A stretch of 64,000 bases of DNA from Druceiella hillmani (GCA_039881145.1 JAYKKI010000126.1:2510001-2574000); one strand, 5' to 3'; shown: positions 1 through 11,560, counted from the first letter of the stretch. Translations and numbers: made by a program. Notes: generated from the letters alone by a model not told the origin.

Positions 1-99
1 TCACGTGAACGTTTTACAAGCTAAACTTTTAGTTTGAACGCGACAAGTCTTTTTTTTCATTTACACAGCTTTTGTTTCTACTGAACCTCGACAATTGTT

Positions 100-480
100 T
101 AGATTTTCATTATTTCTAAGTGGCATTATCCCGACATAAAATAAATGGCTCACCTTGAAGGTATCGCGTGCTATCTTGTGATTTACCGCCCTCTATCGGG
201 CCCTAAACCCGACAACGATTTGTTTATCTTGCAGCGGGCCGTGAGTGGGATCCGGCCGAGGGAGGGATGCTGTTCGCTGAAGCGAGATTCGCCCGAGACG
301 CAATCTGTCCCCGCTTTCTCATTAACGTCATCGCTTAGCGGAGTCGAGGTCTTGAGCGAATATTTATTTTCGGAATAATGGCTCCTTCCACTCCGTTGCC
401 TTTCGGCTGGCGTTTTAATTGCTATGGATGCGAGTGGCTACATGCGAACGTATACTCGTACTCGAGGCACGTGACTTGTT
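100..480. other. GC/CpG-rich island, possible conserved non-coding element
   Basis: This stretch is clearly richer in G, C and CpG than the surrounding AT-rich DNA. A frame is open over 145-378 on the plus strand, but the peptide matches no family I know and has no repeat, signal peptide or domain motif. A splice-acceptor-like string (tttatcttgcag) lies just before the GC-richest part near 235, so a non-coding or very short exon cannot be excluded. A conserved regulatory element is the simpler reading, and that is inference. Confidence 0.35.
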
Positions 481-1431
481 TTTGTTATCTGCGAATCTGT
501 TGCTTGTAGCAGAACTGAGCCAAGAAGGATTTCAAATATGGAAAACATTTGTAATTATTGGAGCAGCGAATGCGAAGATTATAAACGTGGCTCTAGAAGT
601 ATTGCTTTCTGAACACATAAATTTGCCCAATTTCTTACTAAAAAGTATTAATTACTGTTTGTTTACATATAAATAATCACAATAATATATTTAATCGATC
701 AGAAAAAGAAGTGAATTCTCAATTGTGGTGTATTTTTTGAATATATGTCTATTGACGTAGACCACTGGCATATATGGAGTGATTTGAATGATTTGTTTGG
801 AAGAGTGTAACCCAAGGATGGTACAATATAAATTTGGTCAAGATACATTGATATCTTCCATAATTTCGATAGTAAACCTCCTCAGTTGTTGACAGTAGTC
901 ATTCGTGATGAAGATTTTTGTTTTGTTACTCACGTTTTTCTTGACGAAGCAATCGCAACACCAATAAATACACTAAATGATCTGGTAATCATGTTTCGGT
1001 TTATGCCAATGAAATTTCTCAACGAATGACATAATTAATGATGAAATTTTTCAACGGATGATGATATTTATAATTAAAGTATTTTTAGGATAGCTTACCT
1101 CAAAAGGGAAAATACGTTACCGTTATAAAATCACTCACATGACCGTGTGTGTATCCGGTAATCATAGCCGTTTTTCTCATAACTAATTAAACATAGAAAT
1201 GTGATGTTTGGCGTAGCGATAAATTATGCTTATTTTTATACATCACAATCATTAATACTCAAATTTTTTAAACGAAAATTTTATGGGGAGGCAATGTTGT
1301 TCTAAATTTAAAAAAAACATTCAAAATTTTGTTTTAATTAAATGTGGTGCGAAGTATTTTTTGAAAAGACTAGTTGTAATGATTTAATTAATATGTTTTT
1401 TCATAATTTTCAGTTTAACTCTAAATATATT
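481..1431. other. unassigned AT-rich stretch
   Basis: I see no gene, RNA or tandem array here. The plus-strand frame at 419-676 has no recognisable domain and AT-driven composition, and I treat it as chance. Confidence 0.5.
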
Positions 1432-1950
1432 CACGGTGTTCGAGAATAAGTGTCGGACAAAGAAAGACACTACTCGCTAGCTATAATGGAATAAATTGTC
1501 GTTGTAATAAAACGTAAAACACATACTTTTTCTAATTGAGTGCAAAAAATACACAACTTTTTTTAACACACCCAATACTTGCTTGGAGCGCGGTGCTTAC
1601 CCGGGTAGCAAGATATCTTCGTTGTTTTTTACTGGTTATTCCACTGAGCGGCGCTGAATAATGTGCGCAAGTAATGTTATGTGTTTGACCGTGATTGTTA
1701 TGATGATTATGAACTCTTATTGAGTCATCGAGTCATGATTACATCGAAGCTGCATCAATGGGGTCTGAGTAATAAACTGCATTTTCACATTATTCACATG
1801 TAATTATTTACCATCATCAAATTATTATGAAAATTTTTTAAATTTTTTTGAAAAAAAGCCATATTTTAAATTTTATTTTAGCAACAATAAACTATTTTTC
1901 AGTTAACGAATAACGTATTTTTTGTTCGACATTTATTCTCGGACAACGTG
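1432..1950. mobile_element. non-autonomous DNA transposon with 30-bp terminal inverted repeats
   Basis: The first 30 bases (1432-1461) and the reverse complement of the last 30 (1921-1950) agree at 26 of 30 positions; both contain cgagaataa followed by tgtcg and acaaa. The 4 bases on each side are TATT, a possible target-site duplication. The interior has no transposase coding, so this is a MITE-like, non-autonomous copy of about 519 bp. I cannot place the superfamily: a 4-bp duplication and ends beginning CACG do not fit the mariner (TA) or piggyBac (TTAA) pattern. A 140-bp internal segment recurs at 4208. Confidence 0.7.
1677..1820 (+). repeat. dispersed repeat, copy 1 (partner at 4208-4346)
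   Basis: This segment inside the 1432-1950 element is shared with 4208-4346. The last 60 or so bases, from the caatggggtctgag string to the end at taccatcat, are nearly identical in the two copies, while the first half is more diverged. The second copy lacks the flanking inverted repeats. Either this module was captured by the element or the second copy is a fragment of the same element. Confidence 0.75.
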
Positions 1951-2584
1951 TATTGAGAAATACTTTAAAAATATGTTTTCTATTAGACAATTTCTAGAAG
2001 CCAGAAATATACCAAGAAATGATAGCGATGTTTCTATGTCTCATATTTTTAGAAATTCAATATATTTTACACCATTTCATATGGTGATAAATAATATATT
2101 ATTTTAATACACATACATTGCGTCTTTAAATGTTTATATGTACTTATAAGTAGACCTAAATGTTGTTACGGTACTCTCATAGTGCGAGTTTTACTCGTAC
2201 TTGACAGCTTTTTATTTAAATATTATAAACTTGAGGAAGTAAACAAGATCTTTATAATCTTTCTTTGCTTCGAATTTTATTCGTTTAAGCTCTTTTTTCT
2301 GACAACTTATGTGCACGATGTTCAGCATTCATCTTAAAATATTCGCTCTTTACCCATTTTATCTTTGAACGACATTTTCTCTACATTTCTCCTTCTCTCT
2401 TCGTTTAAATGTCGTTTTTTCATAACAGAAACATATTTATTAGGTAAGTCTATAACAAGTCACCAAGAACAATAAAATAAATTAAAGTTTAAAAAAGAAA
2501 AACCAGTTCTAAACAATAATAACAATTTATGGTCTCTGCTGTATGTCTGTTAAGTATATACTAACAGTTAATATTAGTTTTTTA
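1951..2584. other. unassigned AT-rich stretch
   Basis: No gene, array or transposon remnant is recognisable. The short frame at 1922-2107 overlaps the terminal repeat of the preceding element and is not credible as a gene. Confidence 0.5.
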
Positions 2585-3205
2585 GAGTCGGTGTCAAGTC
2601 CAAACAAAAAAACCTGTCAAGTAAGAATATAATTCGCACTAGGAAGGTTCTGTACAGATTTAGGTACTTATAAACATTTGATGTTGTATGATATTTCTAT
2701 TAAACTATTTACAAATAATTTCTCATATCATAAATATATTGCCTATTGTACCATGTTTTTACACAAGCGTAAAAACATAGCGCTTATTTAAAAAAAAATA
2801 TGAAATCTAGGATAGTCTCTAAGTTTTCCAGTAATATTCTAGTCGGATTTTTTAAGTAATTTCGGAAATAAGGCAGGAAGAATGGTTTATTTTTGCATAT
2901 TTTTTTAATATATTTTTAAATATGCAATTTAAAATTATGAAGAAATTATATTTGAATATCTTGACTATCTATATATTTGAATATCTATACATGACATATT
3001 TAATTAAATTATGTTAGGACTTTCATGTTCTCCCTTTAATTCTAATATGAATATTTTTAAAAAGTTAACCTGTGGAAATATATGGATTCGTAAGATGTAT
3101 TAATACGCAAAATTTCAAGTTTATACGTTAAGCGAGTTCTGAGAAAAACGGTTCTGAAGTACAGATGAATCCCTAACGGTAATGAATGAAACGAACAAAC
3201 ACAAA
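2585..3205 (+). mobile_element. dispersed retro-element-like repeat, family A, copy 1
   Basis: The copy opens with a 'gtcaagt...gcact...aggttctgtaca' head and carries the family's core string (tattaaactatttacaaat at about 2699), which recurs near 11223, 14935 and 25947. Its 3' part includes a degraded 'gagaaaaacggttctgaagtacagatgaatccct' style tail. Insect genomes hold many non-LTR or SINE-like repeats with this head and tail, but the exact family is not identified. No coding sequence remains. Confidence 0.5.
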
Positions 3206-3564
3206 CAACACAACGTACAAAGCGCTATAAAAACAAATTAACTATTCTTACTTTAGATTTTGTTGTAATACCTACTTGTATTTATAAAAAAAAACAACAA
3301 ATAATAGAAATAATTTTAGTATATTTGTATACAAAATGTATAAATAAAAACCAAAATTTACAAGGCAACCCATAACCGGTTAAAATGAAAAGGAGTCGTT
3401 GAGATATATAGAAACGGTATCACTATTTTATAATTGTATAAAACAAACTTAAAACAAAAAAGACTGACTTCGAAAACAAACTTGTTCCTGCTGTCCATTT
3501 TTGAGATTTGACACAGACTCCGAAAACAAAATAATTATTATCAGTGCCTACTTTGAACACTTTG

Positions 3565-3924
3565 TATCATCGTCATTATACTTAGTGTAAATAATATCAT
3601 TGTCACTATACTTAGTGTAAACAGTATCATTGTCACTATACTTAGTGTAAACAATATCATTGTCACTATACTTAGTGTAAACAATATCATTGTCACTATA
3701 CTTAGTGTAAATAATATCATTGTCACTATACTTAGTGTAAACAATATCATTGTCACTATACTTAGTGTAAATAATATCATTGTCACTATACCTAGTGTAA
3801 ACAATATCATTGTCACTATACTTAGTGTAAATAATATCATTGTCACTATACTTAGTGTAAACAATATCATTGTCACTATACTTAGTGTAAATAATATCAT
3901 TTTCATTATATTTAGTGTAAATAA
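3565..3924. repeat. minisatellite, 12 x 30 bp
   Basis: Twelve head-to-tail 30-bp units run from 3565 to 3924. Each holds a small palindrome (cacta-tact-tagtg), so each unit could form a short hairpin. Variation is mainly 'aacaa' versus 'aataa' at the unit end, with an alternating trend that suggests growth by 60-bp steps. As 30 is a multiple of 3, the minus strand stays open (3541-3906) and reads as repeats of TMILFTLSIV. This is a by-product of the array, not a gene. Confidence 0.95.
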
Positions 3925-4207
3925 TAATTATTTTTAACTTTCCACCTTTTCATAAACTTCGTTTTGAAATCTTTTTTTTACAGCTTAGTGTATGAATATT
4001 ACCATATGTAGATTCTCAACGACATTTTAACTTACAAACATTCCATTCTATTCAGAGATCCATAAAATGAGAAATTTTCAAAAGATTTAGTGGCAAACAT
4101 CATACTAATAATTCTGGTGTAAGCTAATAATTCTGGTGTAACCATATTTCTATGTTTAGTTAAATAATTGATTAATGACTTAAGGTTGATTTTTAGACCC
4201 GTCTAAT

Positions 4208-4346
4208 ATTATGTGTTTAACCGTGATCTAATGATTATGAACTCTCACTGAGAGTAAATAATATTCAACAATTTGTACTGTGTTGCAATGGGGTCTGAGC
4301 AATAAATTGCATTTTCACATTATTCACATGTAATTATTTACCATCA
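4208..4346 (+). repeat. dispersed repeat, copy 2 (partner at 1677-1820)
   Basis: Second copy of the segment found inside the 1432-1950 element, with the same near-identical 3' half ending taccatcat. I found no terminal inverted repeats around this copy. Confidence 0.75.
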
Positions 4347-5999
4347 TAGATATACATTTCACGATATATATTTTCTATAGGTCGTAGAAAATTCTCGTGT
4401 TTATGTTATTAAGCTCTAGATAGTTAACCGAGATCGGCTGCGTGAAGACATTAGCTAGACATCTAGTTAAAATACATTTCAAATTATTGTAGTTATTTAA
4501 TATTTTTATTACTCATTTAAGACTAATAAAAAAAAATTATTTTTTTCTTTTTAGATGTAGGCTATGTCTATTTTGGTCACAAATTTTCCACTAGTTTTAT
4601 TTTAGGGCTTTTCTTATGTAAGTGAGGGCTTCATGTGGAAATCTCAATAAATATGTAGTAAGATCTTAAAATACTGAAGTGAAAACTTTCTTAGTTCAGT
4701 AGAAAAAGTTCGGGTCGGCGGCGCTAAATCAGGTAAACTCTTCTCCCTTTGGCAACAACTACTTTTTTAGACGCAAGAAGGGCAATATTATAAAATATCA
4801 AGTATCAATAAACTATTTTTTAATGCGCATCATGCGTACTTTTTGATTAATACTTTATTTGAGTAAATTTAATATAATACGCGAATTTTATCATATGTAA
4901 TCAGTGTAATAATTTAAGTATATAAAGTTAGTGTTTAATATTTTATTAGAGAGTAGTTTAATGTAATACGAATATGTTATTGTTTTTTTTTTAAATATTA
5001 ATCTCGCATTGTTCCTGATTCGTCGAATTAATATGTACCCTATAACATCAATATAACTACATATATATTCTAAAATTAGAAGTTTTCACTTCCATCGTGT
5101 GGTCATAAGCATACCCCAGAATTTTTTTATATATCTTCCATGGAAAGGGGTACCATTGGATAGGTCTTTTAAAATTATATTGCTTCTATTTACAATTTTT
5201 CGTTTCTAACTCCGATTACGGCATATTAAACTTCGAAACAACGTGCAATGGGCACCCCCTAGATTTTAAACCATGGATTTGATAAATCTAAATAAATTCT
5301 ACACTAGCATTTCATTCGAATTTTCAGATAATTTTAAATTTTAAGAGAAGTAGACAATTATGGAACCCTGTTTTGTGGAACACGCATTTGGTCGATGTTA
5401 TGTATCCCTAGATTGTTATCGTATTCGGTTCAGAAAGTATTTGCCGTTTTATGTCCTTCAGCCATGGATGCTACGGTTTTTCCCCCTAGTGTCGTTCAAT
5501 TCGGTAATCAGTCTTATCCCGGTTTTTGTAATTTTTTTTCTCGATTGAGAGAAGCAGGATTTTGGATCATTCGTGAGATATAGCAATATCTTAAGTAGTA
5601 GTTGTTATATTTATTCCGAGATAGATTCTTGTGTAAAATTATTCTATAATTTCAATATTCTGGATAAAATTATTCCGTATTTTCAATATTCTGGTTTACG
5701 TTAAAACTATGTCAGGGCTTGAATACGTAAATTGAATGGCTCATACAATATAAACCTATTTATAATTTGAAGTTTTAAAAACATACAGTGGTACCTAAAA
5801 ATGTTGATATAGAATTTATTCACACAGTATTCGTGAAAACGGTTATTTATACTTATATGTTGGCGTATTCAAGTATTCAAATGATGTATTTAAGGAAAAC
5901 TGAATATTTTTGATCTTATTGTAATCTATCCATTTACTATTTATATATTTCTTATTGTAATCTATTCATATTTTATTGTAATCTATTCATAACGTAAAC
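4347..5999. other. unassigned AT-rich stretch
   Basis: No gene is visible. Around 5640-5695 a short unit ending tttcaatattctgg is directly duplicated, and near 5930-5990 'ttattgtaatctattcata' recurs with small changes. Overlapping plus-strand frames at 5360-5583 show no domain and shift against each other, as chance frames do. Confidence 0.5.
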
Positions 6000-6480
6000 A
6001 ATTTTGTACTGCACCACCGTTGTTTGGCTCCAACCGGCATCGTAGTTCAAGAGGCTCTCTTTTGAGCCATTGCGAGCGGAAGAGGTCAGCAAGACGTTGG
6101 GAGGTCCACCAGTGATTGCAACTGATGAGATCCTTATCATCGAATGGCTAACCCTCAGTATTCGAGCTGATTCATCGAGTAAGAAGTGTCATGGTGTGAA
6201 TGACTCCGGGTCTTCGGGGTTTACAAACATGTGGGTTAGCGGGCGGCTATTAACCATGTGTTCGGCTTTGATTGGAAGAGTGGCGAGAACCTTGCTCTGT
6301 GTGATGCTGTCCCTGCAATGCTACGTCGAGCGCTATATTTTTTGTTCTCACTAGTCATTTCCACCCTCCTCCCCGCCCCGAACGAGGCTCCAGGCGGAAT
6401 GAAACCCCAGCTGATCATCTTCTTCGCCTCTTTTGTTGTTTTGTCGATCGATTGTTCTTTCTGTGCTCTACTTAGATTTG
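6000..6480 (+). other. GC-richer segment, possible ISXO2-like transposase remnant
   Basis: This segment has more GC and CpG than its surroundings. The frame at 6070-6354 holds a short 'LGGPPVIATDEILI' stretch that resembles the first-aspartate region of ISXO2/IS1595-like DDE transposases (GGxGxxVEIDE). A later 'MWVSG' sits roughly where such proteins have 'QWVFGG'. Nothing beyond these short strings supports the match and the rest is unrecognisable. It could equally be a non-coding island. The overlapping frame at 6258-6491 is not supported. Confidence 0.25.
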
Positions 6481-6735
6481 TTACATTCTAAATTAGCAGC
6501 ATATATTTATAGTTTTTGACTTTTTTGAGGCAATACTTTTTAAATTCTATAGAAGGGAAATCCAGCCAGTAAATCTTTCTCAATCGGTTGTATTTAACAA
6601 TAGCCGATTTACGGGCCTTGTGTTATTGGAGTCGAAATAAATTAAATGGACGCCTTCGCCTTAGAAAACACATCCTAGACAATACTTAGCTGTATAAGAA
6701 ACATAAGCTTCGATGTCAAATATACCATTGCTGAC

Positions 6736-6807
6736 ACTAAGTCTCTAGCTCTTATGAATAGTTACAGTGTATGCCAATTAACTATACATAAGAGCCAGAG
6801 ATTTAGT
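6736..6807. repeat. imperfect hairpin, 21-bp arms
   Basis: The 21 bases at 6736-6756 pair with 6787-6807 with two mismatches around a 30-base loop, which is the size of an insect pre-miRNA. A second short perfect hairpin (cttagta/tactaag) follows directly. There is no evidence of expression, so transposon-end debris is equally possible. Confidence 0.45.
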
Positions 6808-6964
6808 CGTAATGCCCTTAGTACTGTACTAAGTAGCAATGCCCTAAGCTTAATTGATAGTCTCAAACTTAGTAGTTACAGATTCCAATTCAAACACCGA
6901 CTTATTTGTTACTACATGAGCAATCACTTCCAACCTACAAAACACCAGAAGCTGAGAGCTTAGT

Positions 6965-8114
6965 GTTATGGAATACTGCAATAGACCATCAGTTAAATAT
7001 TATAAAATTAACTATCTATTAAATAAAAAAAATAAAATTATAACTCTATAGTAAAGATTAATCTAATTGTAACAAAACTAGCAAATAATTTAGATATCAA
7101 CATGGATAGGGAAAGAGGTAGGATAGTTTATGGAACAGGATAGCTATAGGAAAACAAGATCGCAATATATTTTTCAGACAACTTTTCAAAACATAAATTG
7201 ACATTGCGTTTTATTTCAGAGTTTGGCAAGTTTATTACAGAGTTTAGCAGCATGTAATGTGAACGAGTACTTGCAGAAATAACGTTATATGAATGTAAAA
7301 CATGTCCAGGAACCCCTAGGGCTTTGAATCCAGAATTGAGATAAGACACGTTGCAAGAATTACTCAGTATATTAAAGAGAATACACAGAATATGTTAATT
7401 GCGCCGGTCACGAATTTCCATCCATTTGAGACGCGACCTAAACTCTTTTCATCTTTTTTCACTCGAAGAATATTTATCGGATTGGATTAAATTCTTATCT
7501 GTGTTATTGATTCTTCCTCTAGACTCTGAAAGGATGTGTCTCTTTACCTGTTAAATTTAATTTTCAATTGTTAAATGAAAAGAAATTAATTGCCTAGTAT
7601 TGTTGAAAATAATATCATCTTTCGTATCAAATGACTTCATGTAGTGTCTTGCGTATTCACCGTTTTATAACATCTAGAACAGTAAGTATTATATTTGAAT
7701 CCTTCCACCATACTCATCTACTGAATCAAATGATCAGAGTCACATAAAAGTGCGGTTTATTGGTGATGAGTCAAAATAAGTTTCTTAAAAGTGTCATCTT
7801 TACACGATATAGTGTCACATAAATTATAAACTGTATAGTGTCTATCAAATAAATAGACCTATTTTTGTTATTTATATATACAGGTGTATAATTATAATTT
7901 TCAGTAACTGTATACAAATAAATAAAGAAGAGTAAAAACTGTAATAAATCGTAAAACTTCGTTTAGATGCTGTTTATTTTATAGGTATTCTTAAAGAGTT
8001 AAGAATATATGAAAATTGGGACAGCATATGGGATGGTTTCAAAAATCTAAATATTTCCCACAGCACAGGTTAGATATTTGCAGAATTTCACAGAAATCAG
8101 CAGAAAAATTAAGG
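6965..8114. other. unassigned AT-rich stretch
   Basis: No recognisable gene. The minus-strand frame at 7128-7349 carries no domain motif. Confidence 0.45.
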
Positions 8115-8175
8115 TTTGAAAGCGAGATAAACGAATAGACAAACTGACTTTCACATTTATATTACTAGTTAGGAT
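8115..8175 (+). mobile_element. 3' tail of an RTE-like LINE or derived SINE
   Basis: The string 'agcgagataaacgaatagacaaactgactttcac' then 'atttatattactagttaggat' matches, in form, the 3' ends of RTE-type retrotransposons and SINEs widespread in Lepidoptera (…agacaaactttcacatttataatattagtaggat). Only the tail remains. Confidence 0.55.
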
Positions 8176-8270
8176 CATTATTCATTTTTAATTTTTTCTT
8201 TTTTTATACTAAAAAAATGAAAAGCCTAAATACTCTGTACACAAGGGCATTCCAAAAGATACAAACATCA

Positions 8271-8286
8271 TTATCGATATCGATAA
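8271..8286. promoter_or_regulatory. 16-bp perfect palindrome with two overlapping TATCGATA motifs
   Basis: The sequence is its own reverse complement and contains TATCGATA twice (8272-8279 and 8278-8285). TATCGATA is the DRE motif bound by DREF in Drosophila. No promoter or gene is recognisable beside it, so function is inferred only from the motif. Confidence 0.35.
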
Positions 8287-8451
8287 CATGAATTCGAGAA
8301 TCTTTGAAATATTAAAACAACTCATTACCTATCCTCATCGCAAAGTAAATGCTCATACAGAAATAACAAACCTTGCATTTAATGCAGCCTGCCTTGTTTG
8401 ATATGGCTTTAGATGGCTCCTTCATCAGTATTTGGCCATTAGAAGGGCAAA

Positions 8452-8471
8452 CATATATATATATATATATT
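8452..8471. repeat. (AT)n microsatellite
   Basis: A short run of about 10 AT dinucleotides. Confidence 0.9.
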
Positions 8472-8689
8472 GATAAATTGCACGATAACACTGTCACGTA
8501 CATTCATTATGCTTTTCAAAATGGATATTGAATTTTGATTTTGGTTGCGCTTATTCCCCGATACCTCAATAATAGGTAATCCATTCAATATTTTTTAATT
8601 TTTTAACAAAGGGATGAAATTTCATTGTTTATGAGATAATTTAGGGAAACGACTTATTCATGTCACTCGTTTAATGGATCTTTGTATTT

Positions 8690-9350
8690 CAGCGTCGTGA
8701 CCGATTAATTGATTTGGTGTCGAGGCCGCTTGGGTTTGACGTTCCCCTGAACGAGTGTTCACACGTAAACAAATCATTCGTTAGCGTCCAACAATCTCGA
8801 CCGCCGGATCTGGCACGCATCGAAAGCGCAAAACGGGGCGGCGCGACGGAAAACCCAATTATTTTAATCAAACACGAATCTACAGGAAGTGTTCGCGATA
8901 ACAATGCGATCACACATCAACTGACTTTTGCGTATGATCATATACATGTATATACTCACGAGTCATCGTTTTTTTGGCCAGCTAGCGCGGCGATTGTTTA
9001 CGGGGCGCGTCGTAGTCCCCTACGAAGCAGACCTCGTGCTAGGGGTGTCAGCCAGTAATTACATCAATAACGCCCCTCCCGGACATCCACGGGGCAGTAA
9101 TGAATATTGATTGTGAGTATGAGCGGCTGCCGCCGGGGCCCGATTATCATCTTTGTGGACGCGCTTGATTGTGTGGAGTCGTGTTTGAGTAGAGAGCGCG
9201 GTAAGGTATGGATGTGGGAACTGGTTGAGTGGGCGTTTGTTGACGAGCCAAATATTGGTTTGATATGCAACGTCAACTTTATTGATAGTGGAAATATGAC
9301 CATTGTGATTGAATACACCCCGTATTTTAGTGAAGATCCCCCTGTGACGT
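8690..9350. other. large GC/CpG-rich island, likely conserved non-coding element
   Basis: This is the longest GC-rich island of the window and stands out sharply from its AT-rich flanks. Frames are open on both strands (8714-9058 and 9107-9355 plus; 8689-8913 and 9064-9387 minus), which reflects composition: none shows a domain, and they overlap one another. Motifs of the kind found in enhancers occur, such as a forkhead-like gtaaacaaa near 8766 and a GATA-like gattatc near 9141, but such short strings carry little weight. Enhancer or other conserved non-coding DNA is my preferred reading. Confidence 0.4.
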
Positions 9351-9387
9351 GGTAAAAAAATAGATTCTTTGAAAAATAATTTTGCAT

Positions 9388-9957
9388 TATCTGTAGTAGA
9401 AGAGAGTGGACATTGATAGTTATTAAAGGTTGTATGCTTATTGTATTTTTGAGAAAGGGGCCTATATTTTATCGAATTTTTCTTATGTGGCGATGCACCA
9501 AACTATTGAATGCTCAATTAGGTAAAGAACTACTTATAGTGGGTTCTTTGTTAATCTGCCCCAAAGTTTTAACTGATATATTGTTTAATCGAAAAATGTT
9601 ATCCAGGATCATTGTTTAAGTCGTTGAAATTAAAATAAGTGTAGCCGTTTTTATTTTTAAAATTATTTTAAGGTACGTCAGTTATAGAAAATTTTATTAA
9701 AAAAGAAAAGAGACTATGTTTAGCAATAACCACCCATAATATTAAAATATAGTTACAGAAAAAATTTGCAAAAAATATATTTTCGGGATATTTTCAGTAA
9801 TGCATCCTAAACAACTTACAGTTTGTTACAGGTTGAATTTCTATTTTGTTTATAACTCAATTTTTATACGATATATAGGTATATTTATATGCGCTTTACA
9901 CTTTCATAATGTTTCGATATTTTGTGAATTTCAAAGCTCCTGTGTGTAAGTACCTAA
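9388..9957. other. unassigned AT-rich stretch
   Basis: No gene or repeat recognised. The frame at 9413-9619 is AT-rich and has no domain. Confidence 0.45.
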
Positions 9958-10155
9958 TAAAAAAAAATAAAAATGAAATAATAATTTTGAATTCCGGATA
10001 ATAAATAAAAATAAATAAATATGAAATAAGAATTTTGCTAATAAATAAAATGAAATAATAATTTTGATTTCCGGATAATAAATAAAAATAAATAAAAATG
10101 AAATAAGAATTTTACTAATAAATAAAAATTAAATAATAATTTTGAATTCCGGATA
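9958..10155. repeat. tandem repeat, about 2.5 x 77-78 bp
   Basis: The marker ttccggataa occurs at 9992, 10069 and 10147. Between the markers lie A-rich 'aataaataaaaat' blocks and 'gaaataataattttga'. Confidence 0.85.
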
Positions 10156-11134
10156 AAACATACGCGTAGACAAAATAATTATAAGGACAATTTTTATTAT
10201 TTCCTAAAATTTATAGATCATTTTCTCGTATAATATCATAGCAAATTCTTCTTCTCTTCTTAGTTAAATCTTTAAATCATAGCATAATCATTTTTTAGGA
10301 AATATTTAAAAAACTTCTCGCTCAACTATACTTCCAGTCTATTTCTAAATAGCATATCTTTTCATGCTCAAGTATATTTCTGTGGAAGAATCGATGATTA
10401 ACATCATTTATCTGGAGTGACAGATCCTAAGATCTTAATAATAAGTCCAAGTCCTTAAAAGTGGTAGAAAAGGAGGTAAAAAATATATAAGGCCCACGGT
10501 ATGTAATTTATATTAATTTTAAGACGACTTTTCTAAAAATACCTTGAGTCTTTTTTGGGTTAATTATAAACCCATATTTTAAGCTCGGTGCTCGTCCGAT
10601 TGTGGTTCGAATTTAGACAGTTAATTGTTCTATTATTAATAGGGGGAATTATGGCGTAATTATGACGTATAGAGCATCTGCGTCCAGGTTTTAATTGCAA
10701 AAGAGCTAGTACGTCAAATCAATCCAAATCCAAAGCCATATCGTCATCAACGCTTATTAATTAATCACATAAAAAATTACACATTTTGACTTTATTAATT
10801 GCATTGTTTTATTTTATATTGAGTTTCATACTTTTATAAGATTTAATTTACATCTTTGTATACATAATATAATAAAATATCTAAAAATTCGAGACATACA
10901 TTTTCGAAAAGGGAGTTCAGAAGTCGGTAGGCGAGACTGACAATTTTTGAAATTTATATCTATTTGCAGCCCAGGAAAAAATAACTGTACGATTTTGAAG
11001 ATATTTCCAGTAATGTTGTTTCAAGGCTGTAGGAGTAAAATGGTAAAAAAATAATCTAGGTACAATGTCGAGAAGTTGAAAAAAATTATCCATTTTTTGT
11101 AGATAATTTTTCTCAACTTAAATAGTATAAAAAT
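10156..11134. other. unassigned stretch, with homeodomain-type sites
   Basis: No coding signal. The part near 10570-10760 is a little less AT-rich and holds attaattaatcac near 10758, the TTAATTA core bound by many homeodomain proteins. It may be regulatory, but nothing else supports that. Confidence 0.3.
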
Positions 11135-11560
11135 TTATTTGTTAAACTTGCGCTAAGAGGGTTCTGTAGATACTTCTATTAAGGAAGTAAAACAAATAAA
11201 TATTTAAAGGTATATAGTGTTTCTATCAAACTATTTGCAAATATTAATATCATTTTTCGCCATGAAAGTATTTTGTCTAGCACTTGTTTTACAGGAATAA
11301 AATATCGGGAATTTTTCAATAAATACATTTTGTATCTTTTTAATATTTTAAATTTAGCTCCCTTTGGTGTGTATTGTTGAAATAAAATTGTTTTTAGAAA
11401 TATTGAGGATAAATAAGAGCTTCTTACATAATGGGCTATTAAAGCAGACCTGGTAATCAAATGGGTCTAAAAATGGCAACTTTTATAGTCTTCAAAACGG
11501 TTATTTCACAGTAAACAAAATTAAAAAACAAACCAAAAAAGAAACAAAAATAATTAATGA
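11135..11560 (+). mobile_element. dispersed retro-element-like repeat, family A, copy 2
   Basis: The copy has the head 'aacttgcgctaagagggttctgtag' and the family core 'tatcaaactatttgcaaat' followed by 'attaatatcatttttc' near 11223. The minus-strand frame at 11179-11460 runs antisense through it and is not a gene. Confidence 0.5.

Noticed and set aside
3541..3906. 121-codon minus frame with decapeptide repeats
   Set aside because: Product of a 30-bp minisatellite, with no start context or flanking coding sequence.
8714..9355. Plus-strand frames of 114 and 82 codons in the GC island
   Set aside because: They overlap open frames on the other strand and show no domain; GC-rich sequence simply has fewer stops.
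10590..10620. tRNA-like 'gtggttcgaattt' T-arm string
   Set aside because: No matching acceptor stem, D-arm or anticodon arm around it; no tRNA gene found anywhere in the window.
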